NCBI GenBank assembly: GCA_964503335.1 | Contig: CAZCZZ010000012.1 | Coordinates: 9,352-73,351, forward strand | Length of the DNA stretch: 64,000 nucleotides | Direction: 5' to 3' | Origin: CAZCZZ01 sp964503335 | GTDB taxonomy: Bacteria; Verrucomicrobiota; Kiritimatiellia; CAIVKH01 | Shown here: piece after piece, positions 41,631-50,182 of the stretch | Layout: the number at the start of each line of letters is the position of its first letter | How positions within the stretch are numbered: position 1 is the stretch's first letter | Notes under the pieces: model-generated | The model's database searches: none | What the model was told of the DNA's origin: nothing | What the model saw: the letters and a program-made list of their open reading frames with translations, nothing else | Translations under genes and position numbers: made by a program

Positions 41631-42709
41631 CCGCGCTCCATGGCGTTCATCAGGCGAACTGCAAAATCGGGATCGTCGTAGGCATTGGGTCCAAGGGTGA
41701 GTCGGAATCCCGCGACTGCCCGTGCAATGGTCCCTGCTTGATCATCGTTCCGGGGCGGCGGATTCCCGTAAGGGTTCGCCCGGAGTGCGGCGGCGCATTC
41801 ATCGATCGTCAGTCCCTCGAGTCGCCATGAGTCCACCTCCGGGTCCAGTCGCGGAAAGAGAAGGACCTTGAGGGGAGCCGATGCCGCAGCTTCCGCGCCG
41901 AGTTGTTTCGCGAATTGGGCCGTGCTGAGTGCGAAGAATTCGGCGACTTCCCGGTCCACAAGGCCGTCGGGCCATTCGCCGAGCTCGCGACTGTTGTGGA
42001 GATAGGGGCGGCTCACGGCGGGGAGACCCCGGACGAGGTTCGGAAAGCGCGTCAGCGTGTCCGGTCTCAACTTCACCGCCGTGGGTATTCCCCGGACTTG
42101 ATGGCCGTCGATGAATACGCGGTCGTTGGAAACAAAGCGAAAACGGCCCGATAGCAGCAGATTCAGGAGCAGTGTGCTTTTGCCTGACATCTTCGGGCCG
42201 CAAAGAGCGATGCCCTGGCCGCCGAACTCGACGGCGGCGGCATGCAGGTCGACCTGTGACCGGCGCCATTCAGTCGCGACGATCTCACAAAGCATCCACA
42301 AGAGGTGCATGCGCCAGCGACGCGACGACGGGTCCGCAAGCAACGTGACGCAGGTGCCGTCAATCCGGAGGACGCAGGAGCGCTCCGCATCGTGGAATAC
42401 TGTCGCTTCATCCTCCGTCCACGAGGGCAGGGTGAACGCCATCTGGTCGAACGCATAGCATGCGCGGTGTGTCGCGCCCGAAGGCTGACGTCCGCGTGCG
42501 TCATCGTACAGGTCGCGTGAGCTGTGAATGGATAGGACGTGCGTCGCCGAACCGGTTCCGGATGTAAACCAGGGTTGTACAAATTCCAGGAGCCATGCCG
42601 CAGCCGCGGAATTGTCGGTGTGGATGCGAAACATCATCCCGCAGCAGGCAAGGTTGATTGCCTCGCGCTGTGCCGGAAGCGATTCCAACGGCCCCGTTCG
42701 GTTGGACAT
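41627..42709 (-). CDS. Second HPr-kinase-like protein
   Basis: A 360-residue protein with an HprK-like P-loop GPKMSGKST at residues 171-179, preceded by VDLHAAAVEFGGQGIALC and followed by GRFRFVSNDRVFIDG, the acidic motif after the P-loop strand. The N-terminal 150 residues are a separate domain. It differs from the HprK-like protein at 34973 in length and sequence, as in loci that encode two HprK-related kinases. First gene of the minus-strand operon; upstream lies a 160-base intergenic region with two hairpins. Substrate presumed to be the peptides or a shared carrier, by inference only. Confidence 0.8.
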   Translation of the reverse strand: MSNRTGPLESLPAQREAINLACCGMMFRIHTDNSAAAAWLLEFVQPWFTSGTGSATHVLSIHSSRDLYDDARGRQPSGATHRACYAFDQMAFTLPSWTEDEATVFHDAERSCVLRIDGTCVTLLADPSSRRWRMHLLWMLCEIVATEWRRSQVDLHAAAVEFGGQGIALCGPKMSGKSTLLLNLLLSGRFRFVSNDRVFIDGHQVRGIPTAVKLRPDTLTRFPNLVRGLPAVSRPYLHNSRELGEWPDGLVDREVAEFFALSTAQFAKQLGAEAAASAPLKVLLFPRLDPEVDSWRLEGLTIDECAAALRANPYGNPPPRNDDQAGTIARAVAGFRLTLGPNAYDDPDFAVRLMNAMERG

Positions 42710-42793
42710 GGTGAGCTTAATCCCGCAACCATTTCAGATCATCCCGGGCGCGTCAAGAAAGGGGGGCGTCGGCTGGGGGCGCGTTTCGCAAGT

Positions 42794-42836
42794 GCCGCTC
42801 GCGGAGCGGCTACTACACGCTCGATGAGCGTTGTAG
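42794..42836. terminator. Two adjacent hairpins between DUF4914 and HprK-like genes
   Basis: GCCGCTC-GCG-GAGCGGC (42794..42810) and CTACACGCTC-GAT-GAGCGTTGTAG (42813..42836, one bulge) stand side by side. They lie just after the DUF4914 stop on the minus strand and before the HprK-like start, and probably end the DUF4914 transcript. No strong T-tract follows. Confidence 0.55.
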
Positions 42837-42869
42837 CAGCGCCTCCGCGGTTAATGCGTTGTCCTTGCT

Positions 42870-44762
42870 TCAGGATTCGTCGTCGAGCAGCGGATGAGGG
42901 AGCAGGCTGACGTAGTCTTCGACGCTGCCGCCGGAGAGGCAGCAGTCGATGATCTTCTTGCCGACCGGCAGAAGGTCCGCGTCGAGGAACTGCTTCAACT
43001 CCTTGTGGAAGAAGTCGGTCAGTTGTTTCGCGCCGATGTCATAGGCATCCAGGCCGATTTCCTTCTGCGTCTCGACGCGCAGCATGATGCCGGGGATGGT
43101 CTGGCCTTCGATGACGATGCTCTTCAGGGAGTAGCCGAACAGCGGGCAGCGCGAGGGTGTCACCTGGTCGCTATGGAACCGCGCACCGCCGCGACGGGCG
43201 AGATACTCGCGCGCAATCCACTGCGGCATGAAGCCGGTCTTCCACGAGCCGACGTGCTGGTTCGGCGTGAGGATGAATTTAACGCGCGGTGTTTCGATGA
43301 TCTGCTGCAGGAGCAGGTTCGCCTGGTCCACCATGCGTCCCGTGGCGAAGGGCCAGTAGGAGCCGACGCCTTCCGAGCTCATGCCTTCGGTGGCGACGAT
43401 GCTCGGATTGCCGTGTCCGCGCGGGGCGACAAGCCGCCAGAGCCAGGCGAGGGACGGCGGGAGGAGATGCATGAGTCCGATGATGCCGTAGGTCGGATTC
43501 TCCGCGGTGCAGGGCGGGCAACGAACGCCGAAGCTGCGGATATCGACGCTGACCGCGCCTTGCACGACGTCGGGCACGCACTTGCGGGGGACGATCACGC
43601 GCGGGTTCGGGCAGGGTTTGCCGGGCGAGTCTTCAATGTGATCCCAGATCAGCGCCGTGCCGCCTGGGTGGGCGTCGATGTTGAAGAAGAGCAGCGGCTC
43701 GCTCGGATGAATGGTCAGCTCTTCGAGGTGCGGATCGATGCCGTAGTGCGTGATGTGATTGACGCGCACGAACCAGCCCTGTTCGGCGTCCATCAGCGCA
43801 AGCCGTCCGTCCTTCTTCGCGAGCGAGGGATGGCAGAGCGCCATGTCGTCGGTCACAGGGCGCAGATCGCAGTTACGAGGCAGCACGAGCGTGCGCTTTT
43901 CGCCGGAGATTACGTTCTGGCCGAGGAGGATGGCTCCGTCGCGCTCGCGATGGACCTGCTCGAGCATCTCGCTCTTGCCGCCGCCGCTCGCGCCTTCGTG
44001 CATGATCGTGATCTTGTTCTCGTAGGGGGTTATGACCTGTACGGTCGAGCAATGGGCCGTGACCCAGCTCTCCTGTTCGCCGAGGGTCAGCAGCACACCG
44101 TAGATGCCCTTCTTGGCGCTGGGGCCGGGATACAAGTTGTAGCTGAAGAGCTCGTGGCGACCGGGGCGGCGGTTGTGCACCACCATCTGCCTGCCCTTGA
44201 AGTGGGTGTGGCGGAAGGGCGGGGCGACGTAGATGACCGCCTTCGGGTCAAAGGTTTTCGGCAGTTGCTCCTCGTCGAGGATGCCTTGAAGCAACGCGAG
44301 GCCGAGCGCGAAGAAGCCCGCGTTCGCGGGGGCCACGACGAGGGCATCTGCGCCCTTGCCCGGCGCGCCGGCGATGAACGGGAAGATGGCGAGTTCCTGC
44401 GTCTTCAGCCAGTCAAACGTCTCCTGCCGGAGTTTCTGGAACTCTTCGCCGAACTGGTCCTTGAAGCGGGGCTTGTCCGTGGGTTTCTCATCCGCAATGA
44501 CCATGCAGTCCGGATCGCGGCGGCGCATGTAGGCGTCGGGGTAGTTTGCCGCAATGCCATTCTTTACCTTGCAGACCGTGGCTTCGACGATGCGACCTTT
44601 GCCCGGGACATCGTACGCGACTTCGTGCACGCCGTTGACCTCATCGCGCACCGCCAGGTTGAGCAGATCCTGCTTGTTCCTTGCGACGGTATAGCGCGGA
44701 CACGCCGCAAGAATTTCCTCAACCGCCTGCGGAATTTTGAAACCAACATCGACCTTCGCCAT
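42870..44762 (-). CDS. DUF4914 family protein with PEP-carboxykinase-like P-loop
   Basis: A 630-residue protein of the DUF4914 family. A kinase-type P-loop HEGASGGGKSEM lies at about residues 254-265, preceded by a beta-rich region and followed by several Cys, including PRNCDLRPV and CPPC. The P-loop context resembles phosphoenolpyruvate carboxykinase and HprK, which share a fold, so it may be an ATP- or GTP-dependent enzyme. The reaction is not known. The start at 44762 follows GGGAGA and removes 73 upstream residues that read through the divergent promoter region. Its position beside two HprK-like genes may be chance or may mark a family expansion. Confidence 0.82.
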   Translation of the reverse strand: MAKVDVGFKIPQAVEEILAACPRYTVARNKQDLLNLAVRDEVNGVHEVAYDVPGKGRIVEATVCKVKNGIAANYPDAYMRRRDPDCMVIADEKPTDKPRFKDQFGEEFQKLRQETFDWLKTQELAIFPFIAGAPGKGADALVVAPANAGFFALGLALLQGILDEEQLPKTFDPKAVIYVAPPFRHTHFKGRQMVVHNRRPGRHELFSYNLYPGPSAKKGIYGVLLTLGEQESWVTAHCSTVQVITPYENKITIMHEGASGGGKSEMLEQVHRERDGAILLGQNVISGEKRTLVLPRNCDLRPVTDDMALCHPSLAKKDGRLALMDAEQGWFVRVNHITHYGIDPHLEELTIHPSEPLLFFNIDAHPGGTALIWDHIEDSPGKPCPNPRVIVPRKCVPDVVQGAVSVDIRSFGVRCPPCTAENPTYGIIGLMHLLPPSLAWLWRLVAPRGHGNPSIVATEGMSSEGVGSYWPFATGRMVDQANLLLQQIIETPRVKFILTPNQHVGSWKTGFMPQWIAREYLARRGGARFHSDQVTPSRCPLFGYSLKSIVIEGQTIPGIMLRVETQKEIGLDAYDIGAKQLTDFFHKELKQFLDADLLPVGKKIIDCCLSGGSVEDYVSLLPHPLLDDES

Positions 44763-44952
44763 AACCCTGTCTCCCGATACTCCAGAATACGAATTTGATT
44801 GCCGCGAAAGGTGGGGAGTGTAGTTATCATTGTCAAGCGGTTGACGGCGCGAGGATTGATTTGGTTGCCGGGGCCAGTTCGCTATTGCCGCGCGCATTCG
44901 CTTTGGTTGCAAGTGTTCGGCGGAAACTGTTACGGTAACTTGAGCGGGATGT

Positions 44953-44972
44953 AAGGAGCCGGCGCGCTCCTT
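44953..44972 (+). promoter_or_regulatory. Possible leader hairpin containing an SD-like sequence
   Basis: AAGGAGC (44953..44959) and GCTCCTT (44966..44972) are perfectly complementary around a six-base loop, just before the kinase ATG at 44980. The hairpin would hide AAGGAG. Spacing to the ATG (21 bases) is long, so its role is uncertain. Confidence 0.4.
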
Positions 44973-44979
44973 CAAGCGC

Positions 44980-47397
44980 ATGGCGGATCAAGACAACGAT
45001 AGCGTGGCCGGGGCCGGGTCCATCACTCCGAATTTCAAAGCGAACGGAGCTGAGGATTTGTCGTCGGCGTATGCCGGCATTGATCGCGAGCCCGAGGTCT
45101 CGATCGACGGCTACGTCAAGATGCGCGAGATCACGCGCGGCGGCCAGGCGGTCGTCTTCTCCGCGATCCAGCAGTCCACCGGCCGGCGCGTGGCGATCAA
45201 GCTCATCAAGGACCGCCCCTTCGAGAACTCCATTGAGAAGAGCCGCCTTGATCGCGAGGTGCGCATCCTCGCCGCACTCGATCATCCGCACATCGTGTCG
45301 GTGATCGATCGCGGCGTGACGCGCGATGGTTTCCTCTACTTCATCCTCAACTACGTCGATGGCCAGACGCTCACGAAGTACATGGAGGAGTGTCGCCGCT
45401 CGCGGACCGCGCTGGAGATCTACCAGGACCCCGCGGATATCCTCCGCCTGTTCATGCGGATGTGCGACGCTGTGAATGCGGCCCACCTGCGCGGCGTGGT
45501 GCATCGTGACTTGAAGCCGTCGAATGTCATCGTCGATAACCACGGCGAACCGCACATCCTCGACTTCGGCCTCGCCCGCTCCTCGATGCCGCTGCTCAGC
45601 ACGGACGAGGACTTGAACCCGGTCACAACGACGGGGCAATTCATCGGCTCGCTGCAGTGGGCCAGCCCCGAACAGGCGGAGGGCATTCCCGGCAAGGTCG
45701 ACACGCGCAGCGATGTGTATGCGCTGGGCGTGATGCTCTACCAGATGCTCACGGGCGGATTCCCGTACGACGTGCAGTCCACGCTGAAGGAAGTGCTCGA
45801 CCATATTCTTCTGACGCAGCCCAAACCGCCGAGCGAAGTGCTCATCAAGGACATCCGGGACCAGAGCGGGAAGAAGGTCGGGCGCGTGCGGGCCGAACTG
45901 ATGAAAGCGGCCGACGCTGTCGTGCTCAAGGCCCTTGCGAAGAAACGCGAGGAGCGCTACCAGACCGCCGGAGAAATGGCCCGCGATCTGCAGCGCATCC
46001 TGTCGGGTCACGCCACCGATGCGTCCAAAGCGCAGGCCCAGCCCTCGCCCTGGCAGCGGATTGCTTTGCTGCAGACCCTTCTGGGCATCACCGCCGCCGC
46101 GGCCGTCGTTGTGAACTCGCCGAAGCCCGTTGCGGTGCCGGCGCCCGCCCCGGTCGTCACGAACTTCACGGCGGCTGTCCAGGGCGATCCGCCTTTCGGC
46201 TACCGTATCGACCAGCAGGACATCGTTTTCGAATTCGATGCGCGCCGGTTCAACAACGTGCGGCTGCCCAACGGCATGCTCGGCAATGTCTCGAACCTGG
46301 TCGACATCGCGACGGTGGTAGTTGTCGGTCCCTTCAACGGATGGATACCCGGCCGCGAAGGCTGGAAGATGACGCGGATCGACAAGGACCGGCACGAGCT
46401 GCGAAAGCCCGTTTCCGCCATGGGTGAGGCTTCGCTTTCGCCTTTCAAGTTTGTGCTGAACGGGAACATCTGGGTCAGCGCCCCGGCCGAAGCGCCGAAT
46501 CGCGAGGTCGTGCTCACGGATTCCGCGTCCTACAACCTCATTTTCCGAAATCCCTTTCAACCCGTCGAACTGCCCCAGCAGACGCTCGATCTCTACCGCC
46601 GCCATATCAATTCGCACTGGCGTGGCTTCGGCGGGAACCTGGCGATGGATGATCGCTACCGCTTCTTCTTCACACTGTCAGGTCGCGAGATAATGGTGCA
46701 GGAGCTGGACCTTGAGCCGCTCTCCGGCGTTCCCCTGACGGGGCTGAACCTGTTTGATCTCGATGTGAAGAGTTTCGATCCACTTTCGCACATGTACCGC
46801 CTCGAGTTCCTCGTCCTCAGCGACATGGCATTAAAGAGTCGCTTCCAGCAGGTTGACGACAACCTCGCGCGTGGCGAATTCGGACTGGCCCAGCGGGCGC
46901 TCGAACGAATCATGCAGCCGCTGGAGGAAGTCCCTGCCTTCAGCCGTTTCAACAAGCTCATGGCGGAAAGCATCTACGCGATGAAGAAACTGGCGCAACA
47001 CCCGGGCCAGATCCCGCCCGGTGCGAAGCTCTTCCAGGGACGCACCTATGTCCTGATCGTGCAACCGATGACCTGGCCCGAGGCAGTGGCCTATGGCGCG
47101 AAGCACGGCGGGCATGTCTGCACCATCACGACGCCCGATGAACTGGGCTGGATCTTATCGACGTACTCCCAGAACATGCTCGGCCATTCCATATGGATCG
47201 GTGCGACCGACGAAGCGTCCGAGGGCCAGTGGCAATGGGTCAACGGTGAGCCATGGAAGTATGAGAACTGGACCGGCGGCGAGCCGAACAACCAGAACGG
47301 TTCCGAACACGCCATTGAGATGAAAGCCGATGGCTGGTGGCACGACGTCGAGGGTGGTTCGTTCCGCTATCCCTTTATCATTGAATGGGATTCGTGA
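44980..47397 (+). CDS. Transmembrane Ser/Thr protein kinase with glycogen-binding-like and C-type lectin domains
   Basis: An 805-residue PknB-type kinase. The kinase domain (about residues 43-340) has AIKLIK (Lys74), HRDLKPSN (175-182) and DFGLA (195-199), so it should be active. A hydrophobic segment at about 358-375 crosses the membrane. Outside, residues about 445-510 resemble an AMPK/CBM48 sandwich (VVVGPFNGWIPG... FKFVLNGNIWV). The C-terminus (about 680-804) is a C-type lectin fold with WIGATDEASEGQWQWVNG and EPNNQNG, containing the sugar/Ca2+ motif EPN. It looks like a glycan-sensing receptor kinase. An FHA-domain histidine kinase follows 70 bases later. Confidence 0.92.
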   Translation: MADQDNDSVAGAGSITPNFKANGAEDLSSAYAGIDREPEVSIDGYVKMREITRGGQAVVFSAIQQSTGRRVAIKLIKDRPFENSIEKSRLDREVRILAALDHPHIVSVIDRGVTRDGFLYFILNYVDGQTLTKYMEECRRSRTALEIYQDPADILRLFMRMCDAVNAAHLRGVVHRDLKPSNVIVDNHGEPHILDFGLARSSMPLLSTDEDLNPVTTTGQFIGSLQWASPEQAEGIPGKVDTRSDVYALGVMLYQMLTGGFPYDVQSTLKEVLDHILLTQPKPPSEVLIKDIRDQSGKKVGRVRAELMKAADAVVLKALAKKREERYQTAGEMARDLQRILSGHATDASKAQAQPSPWQRIALLQTLLGITAAAAVVVNSPKPVAVPAPAPVVTNFTAAVQGDPPFGYRIDQQDIVFEFDARRFNNVRLPNGMLGNVSNLVDIATVVVVGPFNGWIPGREGWKMTRIDKDRHELRKPVSAMGEASLSPFKFVLNGNIWVSAPAEAPNREVVLTDSASYNLIFRNPFQPVELPQQTLDLYRRHINSHWRGFGGNLAMDDRYRFFFTLSGREIMVQELDLEPLSGVPLTGLNLFDLDVKSFDPLSHMYRLEFLVLSDMALKSRFQQVDDNLARGEFGLAQRALERIMQPLEEVPAFSRFNKLMAESIYAMKKLAQHPGQIPPGAKLFQGRTYVLIVQPMTWPEAVAYGAKHGGHVCTITTPDELGWILSTYSQNMLGHSIWIGATDEASEGQWQWVNGEPWKYENWTGGEPNNQNGSEHAIEMKADGWWHDVEGGSFRYPFIIEWDS

Positions 47398-47467
47398 TCT
47401 TGGCGGTTTCCCCTTTGGTCAACCGCTTAAACTTGCCCTAAACAAAGCTGATTTTTGCGGTATTCTG

Positions 47468-49246
47468 ATGGGCGTGGTGACCGCAACTTCCAACCTGATC
47501 CGCGAGATGTCCGGACCCCGGGTCGTGGTGACCGAAGGGCCGGACCGTGGACGCATCTTCGAGCTGGGCCCCCGCACCAACTTCATCGGCCGCGACCGCG
47601 ACTGCCATGTCCGGATCAGCGACGCCATGGCGTCACGCCGCCACGCCGTTCTCCGCTGGATGGAGTCTTACTTTGAGATCGAGGACCTCGGCAGCTGCAA
47701 CGGCACACGCGTCAACGGGGCGATCGTCGGGAAGCGACAGCTTTCGCCGGGCGACACGGTCAACATCGGGCGCACGGCGATGAGCTTCCGCGCGGGACGG
47801 AATGTGGATGGACATGAAATCGGCGCGGAACCGACGGACACGAAGAAGGTGGCCCTGGCCGGCGACGGGTATCACATCCAGTGGCCCGACGATCCGAAAG
47901 ATATCGAGTCGCTGCTCCGATCCCGCTCCGACCTCGAGGCCCTGTACCGCCTGAGCACGACCATTGGCGCCATTCTCGAGACCACGAGCCTCATCCCGAA
48001 GATCCTCGACATCATCTTCGACGAAGTCGACGTGGTGGATCGCTGCACGCTCCTGCTGCGCGACGAGGAGACCGGCGAGCTCGTCTGCACGGCGGCGCGC
48101 AGCGGATCGCGGGTGCCCTTCAGCCACGCGATGGTTTTCAGCCGCCAGATGGTGGAGCAGGTGGTCCGCGACAAGAAGGCGCTTCTTTCCATCGATGCAA
48201 AGAACGACGAACGTTTTCGAAAAGGGGAAAGCATCCAGGCCCACGGCATCCGGTCCGCCGTCTGCGCTCCACTCGTGGGTCAGGGCGGGGTGATCGGCGT
48301 GATCTATGCCGACACCATCGGCCTCGCCCGCGAGTTCTCGCAGGATGACCTTCGCCTCATCGCCGCCATCGGAATATCCTCAGGCGCCGCCCTCGAGAAT
48401 GCTCGCCTCTATGAGAAGGTGACGCAGGATGTAGAGGACCTTGAGGATGCTAACGCTCGCCTCCGTGCCGCGCAGGAGCGACTCCTGCAATCCGAGAAGC
48501 TGGCGGCGATCGGACAGCTTGCCGCCGGCATCATCCACGATGTGAAGAATCCGATGACCGTGATCCTCGGCTACACACGGGTCCTGCGTGAGGGCCTCGA
48601 AGCGGCCGCGAGCGACCCGGCCGCTGTGTTGCGGATGGACGACGACCTGCGCGAGATCGAGCAGGGCGTGATCCACAGCAACGAAGTCCTGAACAGTCTC
48701 CTGATGTTTGCAAAACCCTCGAAGATCGGCGCGGACCCGCTGGACATCAATGTGCTGGTGGAAGACACCTTAAAGTTCGTGCGTCACCGCATCCAGAGCC
48801 AGAACGTCCAGGTGACCACGGAGCTGGGTACGGACATTCCCCGGATTCCGGCGGATGCCAGCCAGCTGAAGCAAGTGTTCATGAACCTCGTGCTGAATGC
48901 GGTGGATGCCATGGACAAGCCGGAGAAGAAGCTCCGTGTCCGCACGTCCCTCGTGATGGAAGAGGATGGCACGATGCTGCGGATCGAGTTCACGGACAAC
49001 GGCAAAGGCATGTCCGACGAGCAACGCCGCCGCGTGTTTGACCCGTTCTACTCCACAAAGACCGACGGCAGGACATCCGGCGGCATGGGCCTCGGCCTGT
49101 CAATCTGCCTCAGTATCGTGAACCGTCATCAGGGCCACATCGACGTCCAAAGCACCCCTGGCGTCGGAACCACGTTCAGCGTCCTCATCCCCGCCCCGGC
49201 GCTGACCGATGCCGGCCCCGACGTTACGCAGCTCATCCGCGTCTGA
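47468..49246 (+). CDS. FHA-GAF sensor histidine kinase
   Basis: A 592-residue soluble kinase. An N-terminal FHA domain (about residues 17-112, GRDRDCHVRI, SRRHA, GSCNGTRVNG) should bind phosphothreonine. A GAF domain (about 160-310) and a coiled coil follow, then HisKA with the phospho-accepting His near 356 in LAAGIIHDVKNP, and an ATPase domain (NLVLNAVDAMD, DNGKGM, GGMGLGLSI). No membrane helix is seen. Because it directly follows a Ser/Thr kinase, a model in which phosphorylated Thr made by that kinase recruits the FHA domain is attractive but inferred. No response regulator is adjacent. Confidence 0.93.
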   Translation: MGVVTATSNLIREMSGPRVVVTEGPDRGRIFELGPRTNFIGRDRDCHVRISDAMASRRHAVLRWMESYFEIEDLGSCNGTRVNGAIVGKRQLSPGDTVNIGRTAMSFRAGRNVDGHEIGAEPTDTKKVALAGDGYHIQWPDDPKDIESLLRSRSDLEALYRLSTTIGAILETTSLIPKILDIIFDEVDVVDRCTLLLRDEETGELVCTAARSGSRVPFSHAMVFSRQMVEQVVRDKKALLSIDAKNDERFRKGESIQAHGIRSAVCAPLVGQGGVIGVIYADTIGLAREFSQDDLRLIAAIGISSGAALENARLYEKVTQDVEDLEDANARLRAAQERLLQSEKLAAIGQLAAGIIHDVKNPMTVILGYTRVLREGLEAAASDPAAVLRMDDDLREIEQGVIHSNEVLNSLLMFAKPSKIGADPLDINVLVEDTLKFVRHRIQSQNVQVTTELGTDIPRIPADASQLKQVFMNLVLNAVDAMDKPEKKLRVRTSLVMEEDGTMLRIEFTDNGKGMSDEQRRRVFDPFYSTKTDGRTSGGMGLGLSICLSIVNRHQGHIDVQSTPGVGTTFSVLIPAPALTDAGPDVTQLIRV

Positions 49247-49247
49247 A

Positions 49248-49793
49248 ATGAAGACAGCCACTTCGATCGCCGCGATTTCGGTAGCCGCTGTGCTGGCTGC
49301 CATGGTGACACATCACGTCCACAGGAGTGCAGTCGCCGGAGAACCCCTTGCCGTGACAGGCCGTGACGCGGTTGCGTCGGGTAGATCCCCCGGGCAGGTC
49401 GCGATGATGTGGGTGGATGCATACAATCGCCATGACCCCGATGCTGCCGCGGCGCTCTACGACGAGAATGTGACCAATGTGCAGCTACCCTACGGGAAGC
49501 CGGTCCAGGGACGCGAGGCTATGAGGGACACGTACGTCAAAGTGTTCCAGGCGTTTCCCGACATCCATGTGGAGGTCGAGAATCTGCTGGAAGACGGGCC
49601 ATGGGTTGCCGTCGAATGGCAGTTTCATGGCACGATGCGAGGCGAATTTGCCGGCCACCCGCCCAATAATTCTGAGTTCAAGATGCGCGGCTGCGAAGTC
49701 TTTCAGGTTGTGGATGGCAAGATCCATGTCCAGCGTGGTTACTGGGACAAGGAAACGATGTTCTCTCAACTCGGCATCAAATCGAACAGGTGA
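49248..49793 (+). CDS. Exported SnoaL/NTF2-like protein
   Basis: A 181-residue protein with an N-terminal hydrophobic segment (about residues 6-20) and an SnoaL-like/ketosteroid-isomerase fold: AMMWVDAYNRHDPDAAAALYDENV, REAMRDTYVKVFQAFPDIHVEVENLLEDG and GKIHVQRGYWDKETM. Members include polyketide cyclases and many uncharacterised proteins, so activity cannot be inferred. The ATG comes one base after the histidine kinase stop, so it is probably co-transcribed with it. Confidence 0.82.
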   Translation: MKTATSIAAISVAAVLAAMVTHHVHRSAVAGEPLAVTGRDAVASGRSPGQVAMMWVDAYNRHDPDAAAALYDENVTNVQLPYGKPVQGREAMRDTYVKVFQAFPDIHVEVENLLEDGPWVAVEWQFHGTMRGEFAGHPPNNSEFKMRGCEVFQVVDGKIHVQRGYWDKETMFSQLGIKSNR

Positions 49794-49908
49794 TGAATTT
49801 GCCCATCAAGAACGTGGGGCTGTTCTCGCTCCACTCGAATGCGACGAATCAGGATATCAGGCGAGGGAAGCTGCGAACCGACGGCTCAAGCAACGCCTGA
49901 CATAATCC

Positions 49909-50160
49909 ATGTGGCCCTTCTCCAGAAGCAGTTCGCGTGTCGGAAACTGGATAACGCCTTCCCAGGCGCAACAAGCCATCAAGGTCTACTATACAGATTT
50001 GGATGAGGGCTGCTGGTTCGCCGCGGTGTTGCTGCCCCAAGATGAGGCCATCCGGCTTGCAGTCAGCACAGAGGAGGAAGCGAGGGAGACTGCGCAGGCC
50101 CTGGCCGATGAGGTTTTTGCCAAGTCGGGGCGAAGACTTCCCATCCAGAAAGGTCGCTGA
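49909..50160 (+). CDS. Small hypothetical protein
   Basis: An 83-residue protein (MWPFSRSSSRVGNWITPSQAQQAIKVYYTDLDEGCWFAAVLLPQDE...) with an alpha/beta pattern and no membrane segment. I do not recognise a family. Codon use and the soluble, folded-looking sequence support a real gene. It ends 22 bases from the convergent oxidoreductase end. Confidence 0.55.
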   Translation: MWPFSRSSSRVGNWITPSQAQQAIKVYYTDLDEGCWFAAVLLPQDEAIRLAVSTEEEARETAQALADEVFAKSGRRLPIQKGR

Positions 50161-50182
50161 CTCCGCCCGCTTTCGCCACAGG

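Noticed and set aside
33975..42709. Lasso-peptide cluster
   Set aside because: HprK-like and NTP_transf_5 genes recall lasso clusters, but no asparagine-synthetase-like cyclase or B2 protease gene is present, and the precursors lack the leader pattern of lasso peptides.
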